Below, piece by piece: positions 33,558 to 42,974 of a stretch of DNA of 64,000 nucleotides. Position 1 is the stretch's first letter. The number at the start of each line of letters is the position of its first letter. The notes beneath the pieces are model-generated. The model ran no database searches. It was not told the origin of the DNA and saw only the letters and a program-made list of their open reading frames with translations. The stretch comes from Roseibium hamelinense (GTDB lineage: Bacteria > Pseudomonadota > Alphaproteobacteria > Rhizobiales > Stappiaceae), in assembly GCF_007830545.1 (NCBI RefSeq), contig NZ_VLLF01000004.1:1-64000 (forward strand). Reading direction: 5' to 3'. Position numbers and translations under genes: made by a program.

Positions 33558-34253
33558 TTATACGGTCAAGAATGCCTTGACCTCTTGCTCTTCGAGTTCG
33601 GCCGCTTCCCCGGACAGAACCACCTCTCCCCTGTCCATCACCGCGAACCGGTCGGCAAGATCACGGGCGAACTCGAAATACTGTTCCACCAGAACGATCG
33701 CCATGGTGCCTTGCGCGCGCAGGAAGTCGACGGCCCGTCCGATATCCTTGATGATTGACGGCTGAATGCCCTCGGTGGGCTCGTCGAGAACCAGAAGCCG
33801 GGGGCGGGTGACCAGAGCGCGCGCGATGGCGAGCTGCTGCTGCTGACCGCCGGACAGATCGCCGCCGCGCCGGTTGAGCATGTCCTTCAGGACCGGGAAC
33901 AGCTCAAACACGGTGCCCGGAATGGTTCGCTCCCGCCAGGGAAGCGGGGCAAAACCGGTTTGCAGGTTTTCCTTGACGCTTAGCAGTGGGAAGACCTCAC
34001 GGCCCTGCGGCACGATGGCGATGCCGTGCTTGGCTCTTGCATGCGGTTTCAGCCGCGAGATATCCGCACCGTCCCACTCAATGCGTCCGCCGCTGATCGC
34101 ATGTTGGCCGACGATGGCGCGCAGCGTTGACGTCTTGCCAACGCCATTGCGGCCCATCAGGCAGGTCACCTGTCCAATTTCTGCGGTGAGAGAGACGCCC
34201 TTGAGCGCCTGCGCAGCACCGTAGTGGAGATCAATGTTTTCGACATTCAGCAT
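33558..34253 (-). CDS. urtE: Urea ABC transporter ATPase UrtE
   Basis: The 231-residue ABC ATPase has Walker A GRNGVGKTS, signature LSGGQQQQ, Walker B LLVLDEP and the LivF-like EQYFEFARDLADRFAV switch region. The IVPQGREVFPLLSVKENL segment is typical of UrtE. It is the last gene of urtABCDE, 3 bases after urtD, and energises high-affinity urea import from the cytoplasmic face together with UrtD. The 292 bases between it and the MttB gene contain no gene; a GC-rich imperfect inverted repeat lies at about 33300-33330. Confidence 0.93.
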   Translation of the reverse strand: MLNVENIDLHYGAAQALKGVSLTAEIGQVTCLMGRNGVGKTSTLRAIVGQHAISGGRIEWDGADISRLKPHARAKHGIAIVPQGREVFPLLSVKENLQTGFAPLPWRERTIPGTVFELFPVLKDMLNRRGGDLSGGQQQQLAIARALVTRPRLLVLDEPTEGIQPSIIKDIGRAVDFLRAQGTMAIVLVEQYFEFARDLADRFAVMDRGEVVLSGEAAELEEQEVKAFLTV

Positions 34254-34256
34254 GGC

Positions 34257-35003
34257 TCACCGCCCCAGATAGACTTCAACAACGCGCGGATCTGCCGAAA
34301 CATGATCGAGCGAGCCTTCGGCAAGGACCGAGCCTTCATGCAGCACTGTGACCTTCACCTCCAGCGAGCGGATAAAGGTCATGTCGTGCTCCACGACAAC
34401 TACGGAATGATCTTCGGCAATGTCTTTCAAAAGAGCGGCTGTTTCTTCTGTTTCCGCATCGGTCATCCCGGCCGCCGGTTCATCGACCAGCAAGAGTTTC
34501 GGATCCTGGGCAAGGAGCATCCCAATTTCCAGCCATTGTTTTTGGCCGTGGCTAAGATTGGCCGCCAGCTCGCTCTGCTTGTCGGTCAGCCGGATCAGAT
34601 CGAGCAGATAGGCAATCTGTTTCGTCTCCGCGCCGGTGATGGTGTGGAACAGGGTCTGAAACGGTCCCCGCGGCGCTTTCAATGCAAGGTCCAGATTATC
34701 CCGGACTGTGTGGCTTTCGAAAACCGTGGGTTTTTGGAATTTCCGCCCAATGCCGAGTTCGGCGATCGAGGCTTCGTCCTCGCCGGTCAGGTCGATCACG
34801 CCGTCGAAATAGACATCCCCGGTGTCGGGGCGTGTCTTGCCGGTGATAACATCCATCATCGTGGTTTTACCGGCGCCGTTCGGTCCGATGATGGCGCGCA
34901 TTTCGCCAGGTGCAATCACGAGGGAAAGCTCGTTCAGTGCCTGGAACCCGTCGAACGAGACCGAAACGCCGTCCAGATAGAGAAGACTTGTTTGCCGGGT
35001 CAT
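34257..35003 (-). CDS. urtD: Urea ABC transporter ATPase UrtD
   Basis: The 248-residue LivG-type ATPase has Walker A GPNGAGKTT, the UrtD-typical signature LSHGQKQWLEIGM, Walker B LLLVDEP and the switch His in VVVVEHDM. It starts 3 bases after urtC ends and is followed at 3 bases by urtE, so all are tightly coupled. It forms the heterodimeric motor with UrtE. Confidence 0.94.
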   Translation of the reverse strand: MTRQTSLLYLDGVSVSFDGFQALNELSLVIAPGEMRAIIGPNGAGKTTMMDVITGKTRPDTGDVYFDGVIDLTGEDEASIAELGIGRKFQKPTVFESHTVRDNLDLALKAPRGPFQTLFHTITGAETKQIAYLLDLIRLTDKQSELAANLSHGQKQWLEIGMLLAQDPKLLLVDEPAAGMTDAETEETAALLKDIAEDHSVVVVEHDMTFIRSLEVKVTVLHEGSVLAEGSLDHVSADPRVVEVYLGR

Positions 35004-35006
35004 GAC

Positions 35007-36173
35007 TTACTCCGCGGGGTTCGGTGCAGGGCGGGTGGAGGGGGTATCCCCGGGGCGCTCATCCACTGCGTGCTTGCGGCGGGAGACCTTCGCCCAGTTG
35101 TCGGTGACGGTCCCCACGATGCCCTTCGGAAGGAACAGTGTGACGAAGACGAACAGACCGCCCAGCGCGAACAGCCAGAACTCGGGAAAGGCCGCCGTAA
35201 ACCAGGTCTTTGCGAAGTTGACCAGCACCGCGCCGATGACCGCCCCGACCAGCGTCCCCCGACCGCCGACAGCCACCCAGATCACTGCCTCGATGGAGTT
35301 TGCCGGTGCAAATTCCCCCGGATTGATGATCCCGACCTGGGGGACATAAAGCGCCCCGGCGATCCCGGCCATCATGGCCGAGATTGTCCACACGAACAGC
35401 TTGTAGTGTTCAACCCGGTAGCCGAGGAACCTCGTCCGGCTTTCCGCATCGCGCACGGCAACCAGAACCTTGCCGAGTTTTGAGCGGGTGATGGCCCGGC
35501 AGATGATGAAGCACAGGCCGAGCGCGATTCCGGAGGCGGCGAACAGGGCCGCGCGCGTGGTGTCGGCCTGGACATCGAAGCCCAGGATGTCCTTGAAGTC
35601 GGTCAGGCCGTTGTTGCCGCCGAAGCCCATGTCATTGCGGAAGAAGGCGAGCAGGAGCGCGTAAGTCAGGGCCTGCGTGATAATCGAAAGATACACGCCG
35701 CTGACCCGTGACCGGAATGCAAACCAGCCGAAGATGAAGGCGAGCAGTCCGGGCACAAGCAGAACCATCAGCGCCGCGAACCAGAACATGTCGAAGCCGT
35801 ACCAGTACCAGGGCAGGGTGTCCCAGTTCAAAAACACCATGAAATCGGGCAGGAGCGGGTCGCCATAGACACCGCGCGTGCCGATCTGGCGCATGAGATA
35901 CATCCCCATCGCATAGCCGCCCAGCGCGAAGAAGGCCGCGTGCCCGAGGGAGAGGATGCCGCAATAGCCCCACACAAGATCGACCGACAGGGCAAGCAGG
36001 GCGTAGGTCAGGTATTTGCCCATCAACGTGACCGCGTAAGTCGGCACATGCAAGGGATGGTCCGGCGGCAAGAGCAGGTTCAGTGCAGGGACCGCGACAA
36101 TGATTGCGGTCAGGAGCCCGAGAAACAGCGCGGCGTTCTTGTCGAGGGCGCGGAAGAGAAAGGACGTCATCAT
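35007..36173 (-). CDS. urtC: Urea ABC transporter permease UrtC
   Basis: The 388-residue LivM-type membrane protein has about ten hydrophobic segments and motifs ALSVDLVWGYCGILSLGHAA and VGGRGTLVGAVIGAVLVN. It overlaps the urtB stop by 4 bases (ATGA). It makes the channel with UrtB. An ATG one codon later is an equally possible start. The hydrophilic C terminus (after about residue 365) is Pro/Arg rich. Confidence 0.94.
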   Translation of the reverse strand: MMTSFLFRALDKNAALFLGLLTAIIVAVPALNLLLPPDHPLHVPTYAVTLMGKYLTYALLALSVDLVWGYCGILSLGHAAFFALGGYAMGMYLMRQIGTRGVYGDPLLPDFMVFLNWDTLPWYWYGFDMFWFAALMVLLVPGLLAFIFGWFAFRSRVSGVYLSIITQALTYALLLAFFRNDMGFGGNNGLTDFKDILGFDVQADTTRAALFAASGIALGLCFIICRAITRSKLGKVLVAVRDAESRTRFLGYRVEHYKLFVWTISAMMAGIAGALYVPQVGIINPGEFAPANSIEAVIWVAVGGRGTLVGAVIGAVLVNFAKTWFTAAFPEFWLFALGGLFVFVTLFLPKGIVGTVTDNWAKVSRRKHAVDERPGDTPSTRPAPNPAE

Positions 36174-37789
36174 GCGTCAACTGCCCGGCCCTTGAGGGCG
36201 AACAGGCCCCTTGGACGCTTCTGAATGAAGAGAATGATGAAGATCAGCACCAGGATCTTGGCCAGAACCGCACCTGCATAAGGCTCAAGGAACTTGTTGA
36301 CCACGCCGAGTGTCATCGCGCCGACCAGAGTGCCCCACAGGTTTCCGACCCCGCCAAAGACCACCACCATGAAACTGTCGATGATGTAGCCCTGGCCGAG
36401 ATTGGGCGAGACATTGTCGATCTGGGACAAAGCCACCCCTGCAATGCCGGCAATCCCTGACCCGAGCCCGAAGGTGAGGGCGTCGATCCAGGGGGTCCGG
36501 ATACCCATGGACGCCGCCATCCGCCGGTTTTGTGTGACAGCCCGGGTGTAGAGCCCGAAAGGGGTTTTCTTCAGCACCAGCATCAGTCCGGCAAAGACCA
36601 GCAGCGAGAAAACAACGATCCACATGCGGTTGTAGGTGATCGTCATCTGGCCAAGCTCAAATGCGCCGGACATCCAGTCCGGGTTGCCGACTTCCTGGTT
36701 GGTCGGCCCGAAAATGGATCGGACCGCCTGCTGCAGGATGAGCGAGACGCCCCAGGTCGCCAAAAGCGTTTCGAGGGGACGGCCATACAAGAACCGGATG
36801 ATGCCGCGTTCGATCGCGATCCCGACCAGGCCTGCCGTGAGAAAGGCAAGGGGCAGGGCCATGAACAGCGAGTAATTGAACAGACCGGGAGCCGAGGTGC
36901 GGATGATCTCCTGGACGACAAAGGTCACATAGGCCCCGATCATGACCATCTCGCCATGGGCCATGTTGATGACGCCCATCACACCGAAGGTGATGGCAAG
37001 GCCGATGGCAGCAAGGAGCAGGACGGAGCCGAGAGAGATGCCGTACCAGACATTCTCGGCCGCGCCCCAGGCCGCCAGTGTCTTGTCGATGCGGGCCATG
37101 GCCGTTTCAGTTGCCGGCACTTCGGCGCCCTGCGCCTCCGGCAAGAAACCGCTGAGGACGGACAGCGCGTCCCGGTTACCAAGCGCCTCGAGAGTCGCGA
37201 TGGCGCCAAGCTTGACCGCCTCGGGCTTATCCGACTTCAAAACTGCGGCCGCGCGTGCGGCTTCCATCTTGCGGCGGACCCTGGGCTCGGTTTCCTGCGT
37301 CAGCGCGAGATCGAGCGCCTCGATCGATCCCGGGTCCTGCGCCTTGAACATGGCGTCAGCAGCCGCCAGCCGGGTGGCCGGGTCCGGAGCCATGAGGGTC
37401 AGGGTTCCAAGCGCGGTGCGGATGACCCGGCGCAGGCCATTGTTGACCTTGATCTTTTTCATGTCGCGGCGGCGCTCTTCGCCAGCAGGTTCAAGGGTCA
37501 GCGGATCGGTCAGCTTGTAAACGCGGCCGTCCCGCTCACCGATGAACACCACGCCGTCGCTCTTGCGCGCATAAAGGTCGCCGTCGGCAAGGGCTTCAAG
37601 GGCGGGAACCACGCCGGGATTGCCCGTTGCGGCCAAAACACCAAGTTGCTGTTCGGTCTCGGAAAAACCGCCGCCTGCAAGCTCGTTGATCAACGGCCTG
37701 AGGCTTTCGGTATCCTCTTGCGCATGCGCCGATCCGGCAGGAAGGATCAAGAGGCACAGGACGACCAGCAGGGATTTCAAATAGGGCAT
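36170..37789 (-). CDS. urtB: Urea ABC transporter permease UrtB with N-terminal periplasmic extension
   Basis: The 539-residue protein has a signal-peptide-like start (residues 1-23, ending SAHA), a roughly 200-residue soluble HEAT-like helical region as in long UrtB proteins, then a LivH-type permease from about residue 250 (GLAITFGVMGVINMAHGEMVMIGAY, VFGGVGNLWGTLVGAMTLG). The extension is normal for many UrtB and is likely periplasmic. The start is 204 bases downstream of urtA, a gap containing a hairpin. Confidence 0.94.
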   Translation of the reverse strand: MPYLKSLLVVLCLLILPAGSAHAQEDTESLRPLINELAGGGFSETEQQLGVLAATGNPGVVPALEALADGDLYARKSDGVVFIGERDGRVYKLTDPLTLEPAGEERRRDMKKIKVNNGLRRVIRTALGTLTLMAPDPATRLAAADAMFKAQDPGSIEALDLALTQETEPRVRRKMEAARAAAVLKSDKPEAVKLGAIATLEALGNRDALSVLSGFLPEAQGAEVPATETAMARIDKTLAAWGAAENVWYGISLGSVLLLAAIGLAITFGVMGVINMAHGEMVMIGAYVTFVVQEIIRTSAPGLFNYSLFMALPLAFLTAGLVGIAIERGIIRFLYGRPLETLLATWGVSLILQQAVRSIFGPTNQEVGNPDWMSGAFELGQMTITYNRMWIVVFSLLVFAGLMLVLKKTPFGLYTRAVTQNRRMAASMGIRTPWIDALTFGLGSGIAGIAGVALSQIDNVSPNLGQGYIIDSFMVVVFGGVGNLWGTLVGAMTLGVVNKFLEPYAGAVLAKILVLIFIILFIQKRPRGLFALKGRAVDA

Positions 37790-37950
37790 CGGTCCACCGG
37801 CTTGGAAGTTTCACGTCTCGTCTTCGGTCTTGCGGACCGGCGCACGCCGCGCCGCTGCAGGACCGGACCTGTCGTTTCAAACCGCATCAGTCTCGCGAGT
37901 CAGATCTGACACTGCTTCACAGACCCAATGTCCGGTTTGAAAACGTGTCT

Positions 37951-37978
37951 GTGGGGTGAGCCAGTGCGCCCACCCCAC
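37951..37978 (-). terminator. Hairpin between urtA and urtB
   Basis: GTGGGGTG at 37951-37958 and CACCCCAC at 37971-37978 form a perfect 8-bp stem. On the coding (minus) strand it directly follows urtA and is followed by AGACACGTTTTC, a weak U-rich tract. It probably partly terminates transcription or stabilises urtA mRNA, which would give more binding protein than permease. Confidence 0.6.
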
Positions 37979-37993
37979 AAAGTGCTGAAGGGA

Positions 37994-39280
37994 TCAGCCT
38001 TCAGACCCGCCGCACTTGCCGGTCTTCACGTTGAAGTTGCCGCAGGACATGGGCTTGCGCCAGTCGGCGATCAGGTCCTTGGAGCCTTCCAGGTAGTCGG
38101 ACCAGGCATCGCCCGGAACAAGGCCGGAGGTTTCCCAAACGGTCTCGAACTGGCCGTCATCCTGGATTTCGCCAATCAGAACAGGCTTGGTGATGTGGTG
38201 GTTCGGCATCATGGCCGAATATCCGCCGGTCAGGTTCGGCACCGTCACGCCGATGATGCTGTCGATCACGGCATCGGGATCAGTGGTGCCGGCTTTCTCG
38301 ACAGCGTTGACCCACATGTTGAAGCCGATGAAGTGGGCTTCCATCGGATCGTTAGTGACGCGCTCCTCGTCGCCTGTAAAGGCGTGCCATGTGTCGATGA
38401 AGTCGTAGTTGATGTCGGCATCGGCGGATTGGAAGTAGTTCCACGCCGCAAGGTGGCCAACGAGCGGCTCCGTGTCGAGACCGGCCAGTTCCTCTTCACC
38501 GACGGAGAAGGCGACAACCGGGATGTCCTCGGCCTTGATGCCGGCATTGGCCAGTTCCTTGTAGAACGGAACGTTGGCATCACCGTTGATGGTGGAAACC
38601 ACCGCTGTCTTCTTGCCGGCCGAGCCGAAATTCTTGATGTCGGAGACGATCGTCTGCCAGTCGGAGTGTCCGAACGGCGTGTAGTTGATCATAATATCTT
38701 CTTCGGCGACACCTTTGGCCTTCAGATAGGCTTCGAGGATCTTGTTGGTCGTGCGCGGATAAACATAGTCCGTGCCGGCCAGTACCCAGCGTTCCACGCC
38801 TTCCTCGTTCATCAGGTAATCAACCGCCGGGATGGCCTGCTGGTTCGGGGCAGCGCCCGTGTAGAACACGTTCCGCTGGCTTTCCTCGCCCTCATACTGG
38901 ACGGGATAGAACAGAAGCGAGTTCAGCTCTTCGAAAACAGGCAGAACGGACTTCCGCGACACGGAGGTCCAGCAGCCGAAGACCGCATCAACGTCGTTCA
39001 CTTCGATCAGCTCACGCGCCTTTTCGGCAAAGAGCGGCCAGTCGGACGCCGGATCAACGACGACGGCCTCAAGCTGCTTGCCCAGAAGACCGCCCTTCTT
39101 GTTCTGCTCTTCGATGAGCATCAGCATGGCGTCTTTCAAGGTGGTTTCCGAGATCGCCATCGTGCCCGAGAGCGAGTGCAGGATGCCGACCTTGATCGTG
39201 TCTTCCTGAGCTTGCGCGCCGCCGAGCATGGTGGTCGCCAGGAGGGCGGCCAGTGCCATCCCCGTTGCTGTCTTTTTCAT
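37994..39280 (-). CDS. urtA: Urea ABC transporter substrate-binding protein UrtA
   Basis: The 428-residue protein has a Sec signal peptide (MKKTATGMALAALL..., cleavage expected after AQA at residue 24). The mature Leu/Ile/Val-binding-like protein shows the UrtA signature VGILHSLSGTMAISETTLKDA, FYPVQYEGEESQRNVFYTGAAPNQQAIPA and MMPNHHITKPVLIGEI. It binds urea in the periplasm. First gene of urtABCDE. The ATG is preferred over an in-frame ATG 36 codons upstream because only it starts a signal peptide. Confidence 0.95.
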   Translation of the reverse strand: MKKTATGMALAALLATTMLGGAQAQEDTIKVGILHSLSGTMAISETTLKDAMLMLIEEQNKKGGLLGKQLEAVVVDPASDWPLFAEKARELIEVNDVDAVFGCWTSVSRKSVLPVFEELNSLLFYPVQYEGEESQRNVFYTGAAPNQQAIPAVDYLMNEEGVERWVLAGTDYVYPRTTNKILEAYLKAKGVAEEDIMINYTPFGHSDWQTIVSDIKNFGSAGKKTAVVSTINGDANVPFYKELANAGIKAEDIPVVAFSVGEEELAGLDTEPLVGHLAAWNYFQSADADINYDFIDTWHAFTGDEERVTNDPMEAHFIGFNMWVNAVEKAGTTDPDAVIDSIIGVTVPNLTGGYSAMMPNHHITKPVLIGEIQDDGQFETVWETSGLVPGDAWSDYLEGSKDLIADWRKPMSCGNFNVKTGKCGGSEG

Positions 39281-39387
39281 GATCTTCCCCTCTGTGCTTT
39301 GACTGGCCGGGTTCCCTGTCCGGCCCCGGCGCGTGGCAAGCACCGCCGTCGGGAAACCATGCTGCGCAGAGTTTTTGCGCCGCAACA

Positions 39388-39403
39388 TACGTCAATTGAC
39401 GTA
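39388..39403. promoter_or_regulatory. 16-bp perfect palindrome between urtA and the NCS1-type kinase
   Basis: TACGTCAATTGACGTA is a perfect 16-bp inverted repeat, 107 bases upstream of urtA and 163 bases upstream of the hybrid kinase. In a divergent intergenic region this is a convincing candidate operator. The LuxR-type response regulator encoded at 42967-43887 is the likeliest ligand, but NtrC or another factor cannot be excluded. Confidence 0.65.
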
Positions 39404-39566
39404 AGCGGCCCGCGCTTGCTGTGGCCGCAGCCCGGCAAACCGGCATGAACCGTGCAATGTTTGACCGATGCGCGCGGCAAACGCAGGGAACGGGCGGCTA
39501 TGCCGTCGCGCGCCAAAGGGTGCGCTGCACAAGGGATGGGCGTGTGACGACAAAAGAGGCAGAGGC

Positions 39567-42500
39567 ATGACCGCCCGGCAGCGCATTTTGCCGGTGCGGC
39601 GGAAATACAATCAGTGGGTCAATAACCAGACCTTGGAAGACTATGCCCTGCGCTTCACCGCCAAGAAGGCCCGCCGCTTTTCCTCACGGGCCATCTCGCA
39701 GACCGCCATCGGGGCCATTTCGTTTTTGGCGCTAGAGGCCATTGGCGGTGCAATTACCCTGTCACACGGCACCGCGAACGCCTTTGTCGCGATCCTGGTG
39801 GGGTGCGCGGTGCTGTTGTTTGTCGGGCTCCCGATTGCCCGCACGGCCATGCGGCACGGGGTTGATATAGACCTTCTGACCCGGGGCGCAGGGTTTGGCT
39901 ATATCGGATCGACGATCACGTCCCTGATCTACGCCAGTTTCACATTTCTTCTCTTCGCCATTGAAGCCTCGATCATGTCGAGCGCGCTCGAATTTGCCTT
40001 CGGCATTCCCCTGTGGCTCGGCTATATCCTGAGCGCGGTGGCGGTCATTCCGCTGGTCACCTATGGCATTACATGGATCAGCCGGTTTCAGATCGTCACA
40101 CAGCCCTTTTGGATCGTGCTCAACATTCTGCCGTTCGTCTTTATCGCCTTCACGGATTGGCAAGCGGTCGGGACATGGCTCTCCTTCGGCGGGATTGATC
40201 CCTCGACCGGCGTGCCCCGCGAGGCCGGCGGCTGGGACACGCTGAACGTCGTTGCCGTTGCCGCCGGGGCGTCCGTCATTCTCGCCCTGATGGCCCAGAT
40301 CGGGGAACAGGTCGATTTTCTGCGGTTCTTGCCCGAACGCGACCACCTGCGCCGCCGGCACAGGTTGGGCCTGTTTCTGGCCGGAGCAGGCTGGGTTGTC
40401 CTCGGCGCACCGAAGCTGATTGCGGGTTCATTCTTGGCTGTTCTGGTGCTGTCTCATGGTGTGCCGGTCGAACACGCGGATGAGCCCTCGCGCATGTATG
40501 CCGTTGCCTTCGGGTACATGATCCCGAACGAGCTGTTCGCAACGCTTCTGATGGCCGCGTTTGTCGTCGTGGCGCAGCTGAAGATCAACGTGATGAACGC
40601 CTATGCCGGATCCCTGGCGTGGTCGAATTTCTTCTCCCGTCTGACGCACAGCCATCCGGGCCGGGTTGTGTGGCTGGTGTTCAATGTCGGTATCGCGCTC
40701 CTTTTGATGGAGCTGGGCATCTACCGGTTGCTGGAAGAAACCCTCGGGGTCTTTTCCATCATCTCCATGGCTTGGCTCTCCGCCATTTCCGCGGACCTGT
40801 TCATCAACAAGCCGCTAGGGCTCGCGCCACCGGGCATAGAGTTCAAGCGGGCTCATCTCCACGACATCAACCCGGTTGGAACCGGGGCCATGCTTTTGGC
40901 AACGGGACTAGCACTTGCTGCCCATTTTGGCGCATTTGGCGCCTTGGCCGGGGCGCTTGCCACCTTCATCGCCATGGGCGTTGCCTTCGTCACCGCGCCC
41001 CTCATCGCCTGGGCCACCGGGGGCCGTTTTTACCTTGCCCGCAAGCCGCGGGCCGGTTGGGCCAAGGCGGACAGCATTCCGTGCTCCATCTGCGAAAATC
41101 CGTTCGAACCGGAGGACATGGCCTATTGCCCGGCCTATCGGGCGCCGATTTGCTCGCTGTGCTGTTCGCTCGATGCCCGCTGCCACGACATGTGCAAGCC
41201 AAAGGCACGGATCGGCGCACAGATCGAGGCCTTTGCGAAACGGCTCATGCCGGAAAGCCTGATCGCCGGGTTCGGATCGCGCCTCGGGCGCTACAGCCTG
41301 ACGGTGCTGTTTTCGGTCGCGGTGCTTGGTGCTGTTCTGTGGGTCATCCGGCTTCAGGCCGTGACACGGTTCCCCGGCAATGCCGCAGCGCTTGACCAGA
41401 CCATCTCGCTGATCTTTTTCGTTCTTGCGATCGCCGGCAGCGTGGCCGCTTGGTTCCTTGTTCTGGCTCACGACACCCGCGTTGTCGCCGAAGAAGAATC
41501 CGCCCGCCAGAACGCGTTGCTGCAGCAGGAAATCGATGCGCACAGCATCACGGATGCAGCGCTACAAAAGGCAAAGGAAGACGCGGACGCAGCCAACCAG
41601 GCCAAGAGCCGGTACGTAATCGGGTTGAGCCATGAACTGCGCACGCCGCTAAATTCCGTGCTCGGCTACGCCCAGCTTCTGGAACGCGACAGCCGCATCC
41701 CTGAAGACCGGCAAAAGGCGATCGGCACGATCCGCAGGAGCGCCGATCACCTGTCCGGCTTGATTGATGGTCTGCTCGATATCTCCCGGATCGAGGCCGG
41801 ACGGCTGCAGGTTCATATGAGCCGAATTGATCTGTCTGACTTCTTGTCCCAAATCGTCGGGATGATGCAAATGCAAGCCGAGAGCAAAGGACTTGAGTTT
41901 CGCTACACGGTTGCTCCGAATTTGCCAGCATTTGTTCGCACCGACGAAAAAAGGCTTCGGCAAATCCTGGTCAATTTGCTCTCTAATGCCATCAAATTCA
42001 CAGAGGCCGGCAGTGTTTGCCTTTCTGTCGATTATCGTTCGCAAGTTGCGCGATTCAAGATTTCAGACACCGGTCCCGGTATCGCACTTGATGAACAGGC
42101 CAAGATCTTTGAGCCGTTTGGCCGCACGCAGCAAACAAAAATCAACAGAAAGCCGGGATTGGGGCTTGGGCTGACTATCAGCAGGCTTTTGACCGATGCT
42201 TTGGGCGGGGCAATTGCATTGTCTTCGGAGGTTGGCTCGGGCAGCGTTTTTGAAGTGCGTGTGATGTTGTCTGTGGTTGAGCATCCAGAAATTGAAGTGG
42301 ACAATCTGTCCACCTGTTTTCGGCGCAGCGGCTCCGAACGCAAGGTATTATTGGTTGAGGACAATCCAGACCACCAGTCCCTTTTGTCCGATCTCCTGAA
42401 ACCAGCCGGTTTAGACGTCCTGATTGTTCCGGACGCAGAAACAGCGCTTAAAAACTGGGATCGGTATGAACCCGATCTTTATCTTCTGGATATTTTACTT

Positions 42501-42974
42501 CCCGGAATGAATGGATGGGATCTTGCCGAGCACCTCCGGTTAGCGGGGGAAACGGCCCCTATTATAATGCTGTCGGCAAATACAGCTGATAACGCCTTGG
42601 GTGCCTCCAGTTCGACCTTCCACAACGATGTGCTGACAAAGCCTGTCAATGTCGCCGAGTTGCTCGAAAAGTTGGATCACCATTTAAGGTGGGTCTCGAG
42701 CAATCGTGCTGCAAACAAACAGCAAGTGTCCCAACCTACAGGGAACCATTTGCTAGGTGCGGAGAAGCCAACATCATCGATCGCGCCCGAACATGTAAAC
42801 GAGCTTAAAGCCATGGCTGATATTGGGCATGTGCGAGGCCTAAGGGAGAAACTGCAGTTTCTTAGGAACGACGCCAGACAAGCGCAGGGATTGGACCTTT
42901 TAGAACGCCATCTTGAGCGTTTTGATCTCGAGGCTTTCAGGTTCGCACTTGATGAGTTAGAGCGACATGACTGA
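39567..42974 (+). CDS. Hybrid sensor histidine kinase with NCS1 permease-like sensor and Cys-rich module
   Basis: The 1135-residue protein starts at an ATG with AGAGGCAGAGG upstream. Residues about 20-490 form a roughly 12-segment NCS1 (purine/cytosine/allantoin) transporter-like domain. Residues 506-543 hold eight Cys (506, 509, 521, 529, 532, 533, 539, 543), a probable metal-binding module. Two further membrane segments lie at about 577-632. Then come a dimerisation domain with His689 (LSHELRTPLN), an ATPase domain (N box LVNLLSNAIKF, DTGPGI, GLGLGL) and a receiver with phospho-Asp in LLDILLPG. It is divergent from urtA and overlaps the response-regulator gene by 8 bases, so it probably senses urea or a related nitrogen compound. 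Confidence 0.88.
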   Translation: MTARQRILPVRRKYNQWVNNQTLEDYALRFTAKKARRFSSRAISQTAIGAISFLALEAIGGAITLSHGTANAFVAILVGCAVLLFVGLPIARTAMRHGVDIDLLTRGAGFGYIGSTITSLIYASFTFLLFAIEASIMSSALEFAFGIPLWLGYILSAVAVIPLVTYGITWISRFQIVTQPFWIVLNILPFVFIAFTDWQAVGTWLSFGGIDPSTGVPREAGGWDTLNVVAVAAGASVILALMAQIGEQVDFLRFLPERDHLRRRHRLGLFLAGAGWVVLGAPKLIAGSFLAVLVLSHGVPVEHADEPSRMYAVAFGYMIPNELFATLLMAAFVVVAQLKINVMNAYAGSLAWSNFFSRLTHSHPGRVVWLVFNVGIALLLMELGIYRLLEETLGVFSIISMAWLSAISADLFINKPLGLAPPGIEFKRAHLHDINPVGTGAMLLATGLALAAHFGAFGALAGALATFIAMGVAFVTAPLIAWATGGRFYLARKPRAGWAKADSIPCSICENPFEPEDMAYCPAYRAPICSLCCSLDARCHDMCKPKARIGAQIEAFAKRLMPESLIAGFGSRLGRYSLTVLFSVAVLGAVLWVIRLQAVTRFPGNAAALDQTISLIFFVLAIAGSVAAWFLVLAHDTRVVAEEESARQNALLQQEIDAHSITDAALQKAKEDADAANQAKSRYVIGLSHELRTPLNSVLGYAQLLERDSRIPEDRQKAIGTIRRSADHLSGLIDGLLDISRIEAGRLQVHMSRIDLSDFLSQIVGMMQMQAESKGLEFRYTVAPNLPAFVRTDEKRLRQILVNLLSNAIKFTEAGSVCLSVDYRSQVARFKISDTGPGIALDEQAKIFEPFGRTQQTKINRKPGLGLGLTISRLLTDALGGAIALSSEVGSGSVFEVRVMLSVVEHPEIEVDNLSTCFRRSGSERKVLLVEDNPDHQSLLSDLLKPAGLDVLIVPDAETALKNWDRYEPDLYLLDILLPGMNGWDLAEHLRLAGETAPIIMLSANTADNALGASSSTFHNDVLTKPVNVAELLEKLDHHLRWVSSNRAANKQQVSQPTGNHLLGAEKPTSSIAPEHVNELKAMADIGHVRGLREKLQFLRNDARQAQGLDLLERHLERFDLEAFRFALDELERHD

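Noticed and set aside
36530-39448. Two long plus-strand frames (36530-37909 and 37928-39448) opposite urtA and urtB
   Set aside because: They are antisense shadows of clear urea-transporter genes, with no recognisable domain.
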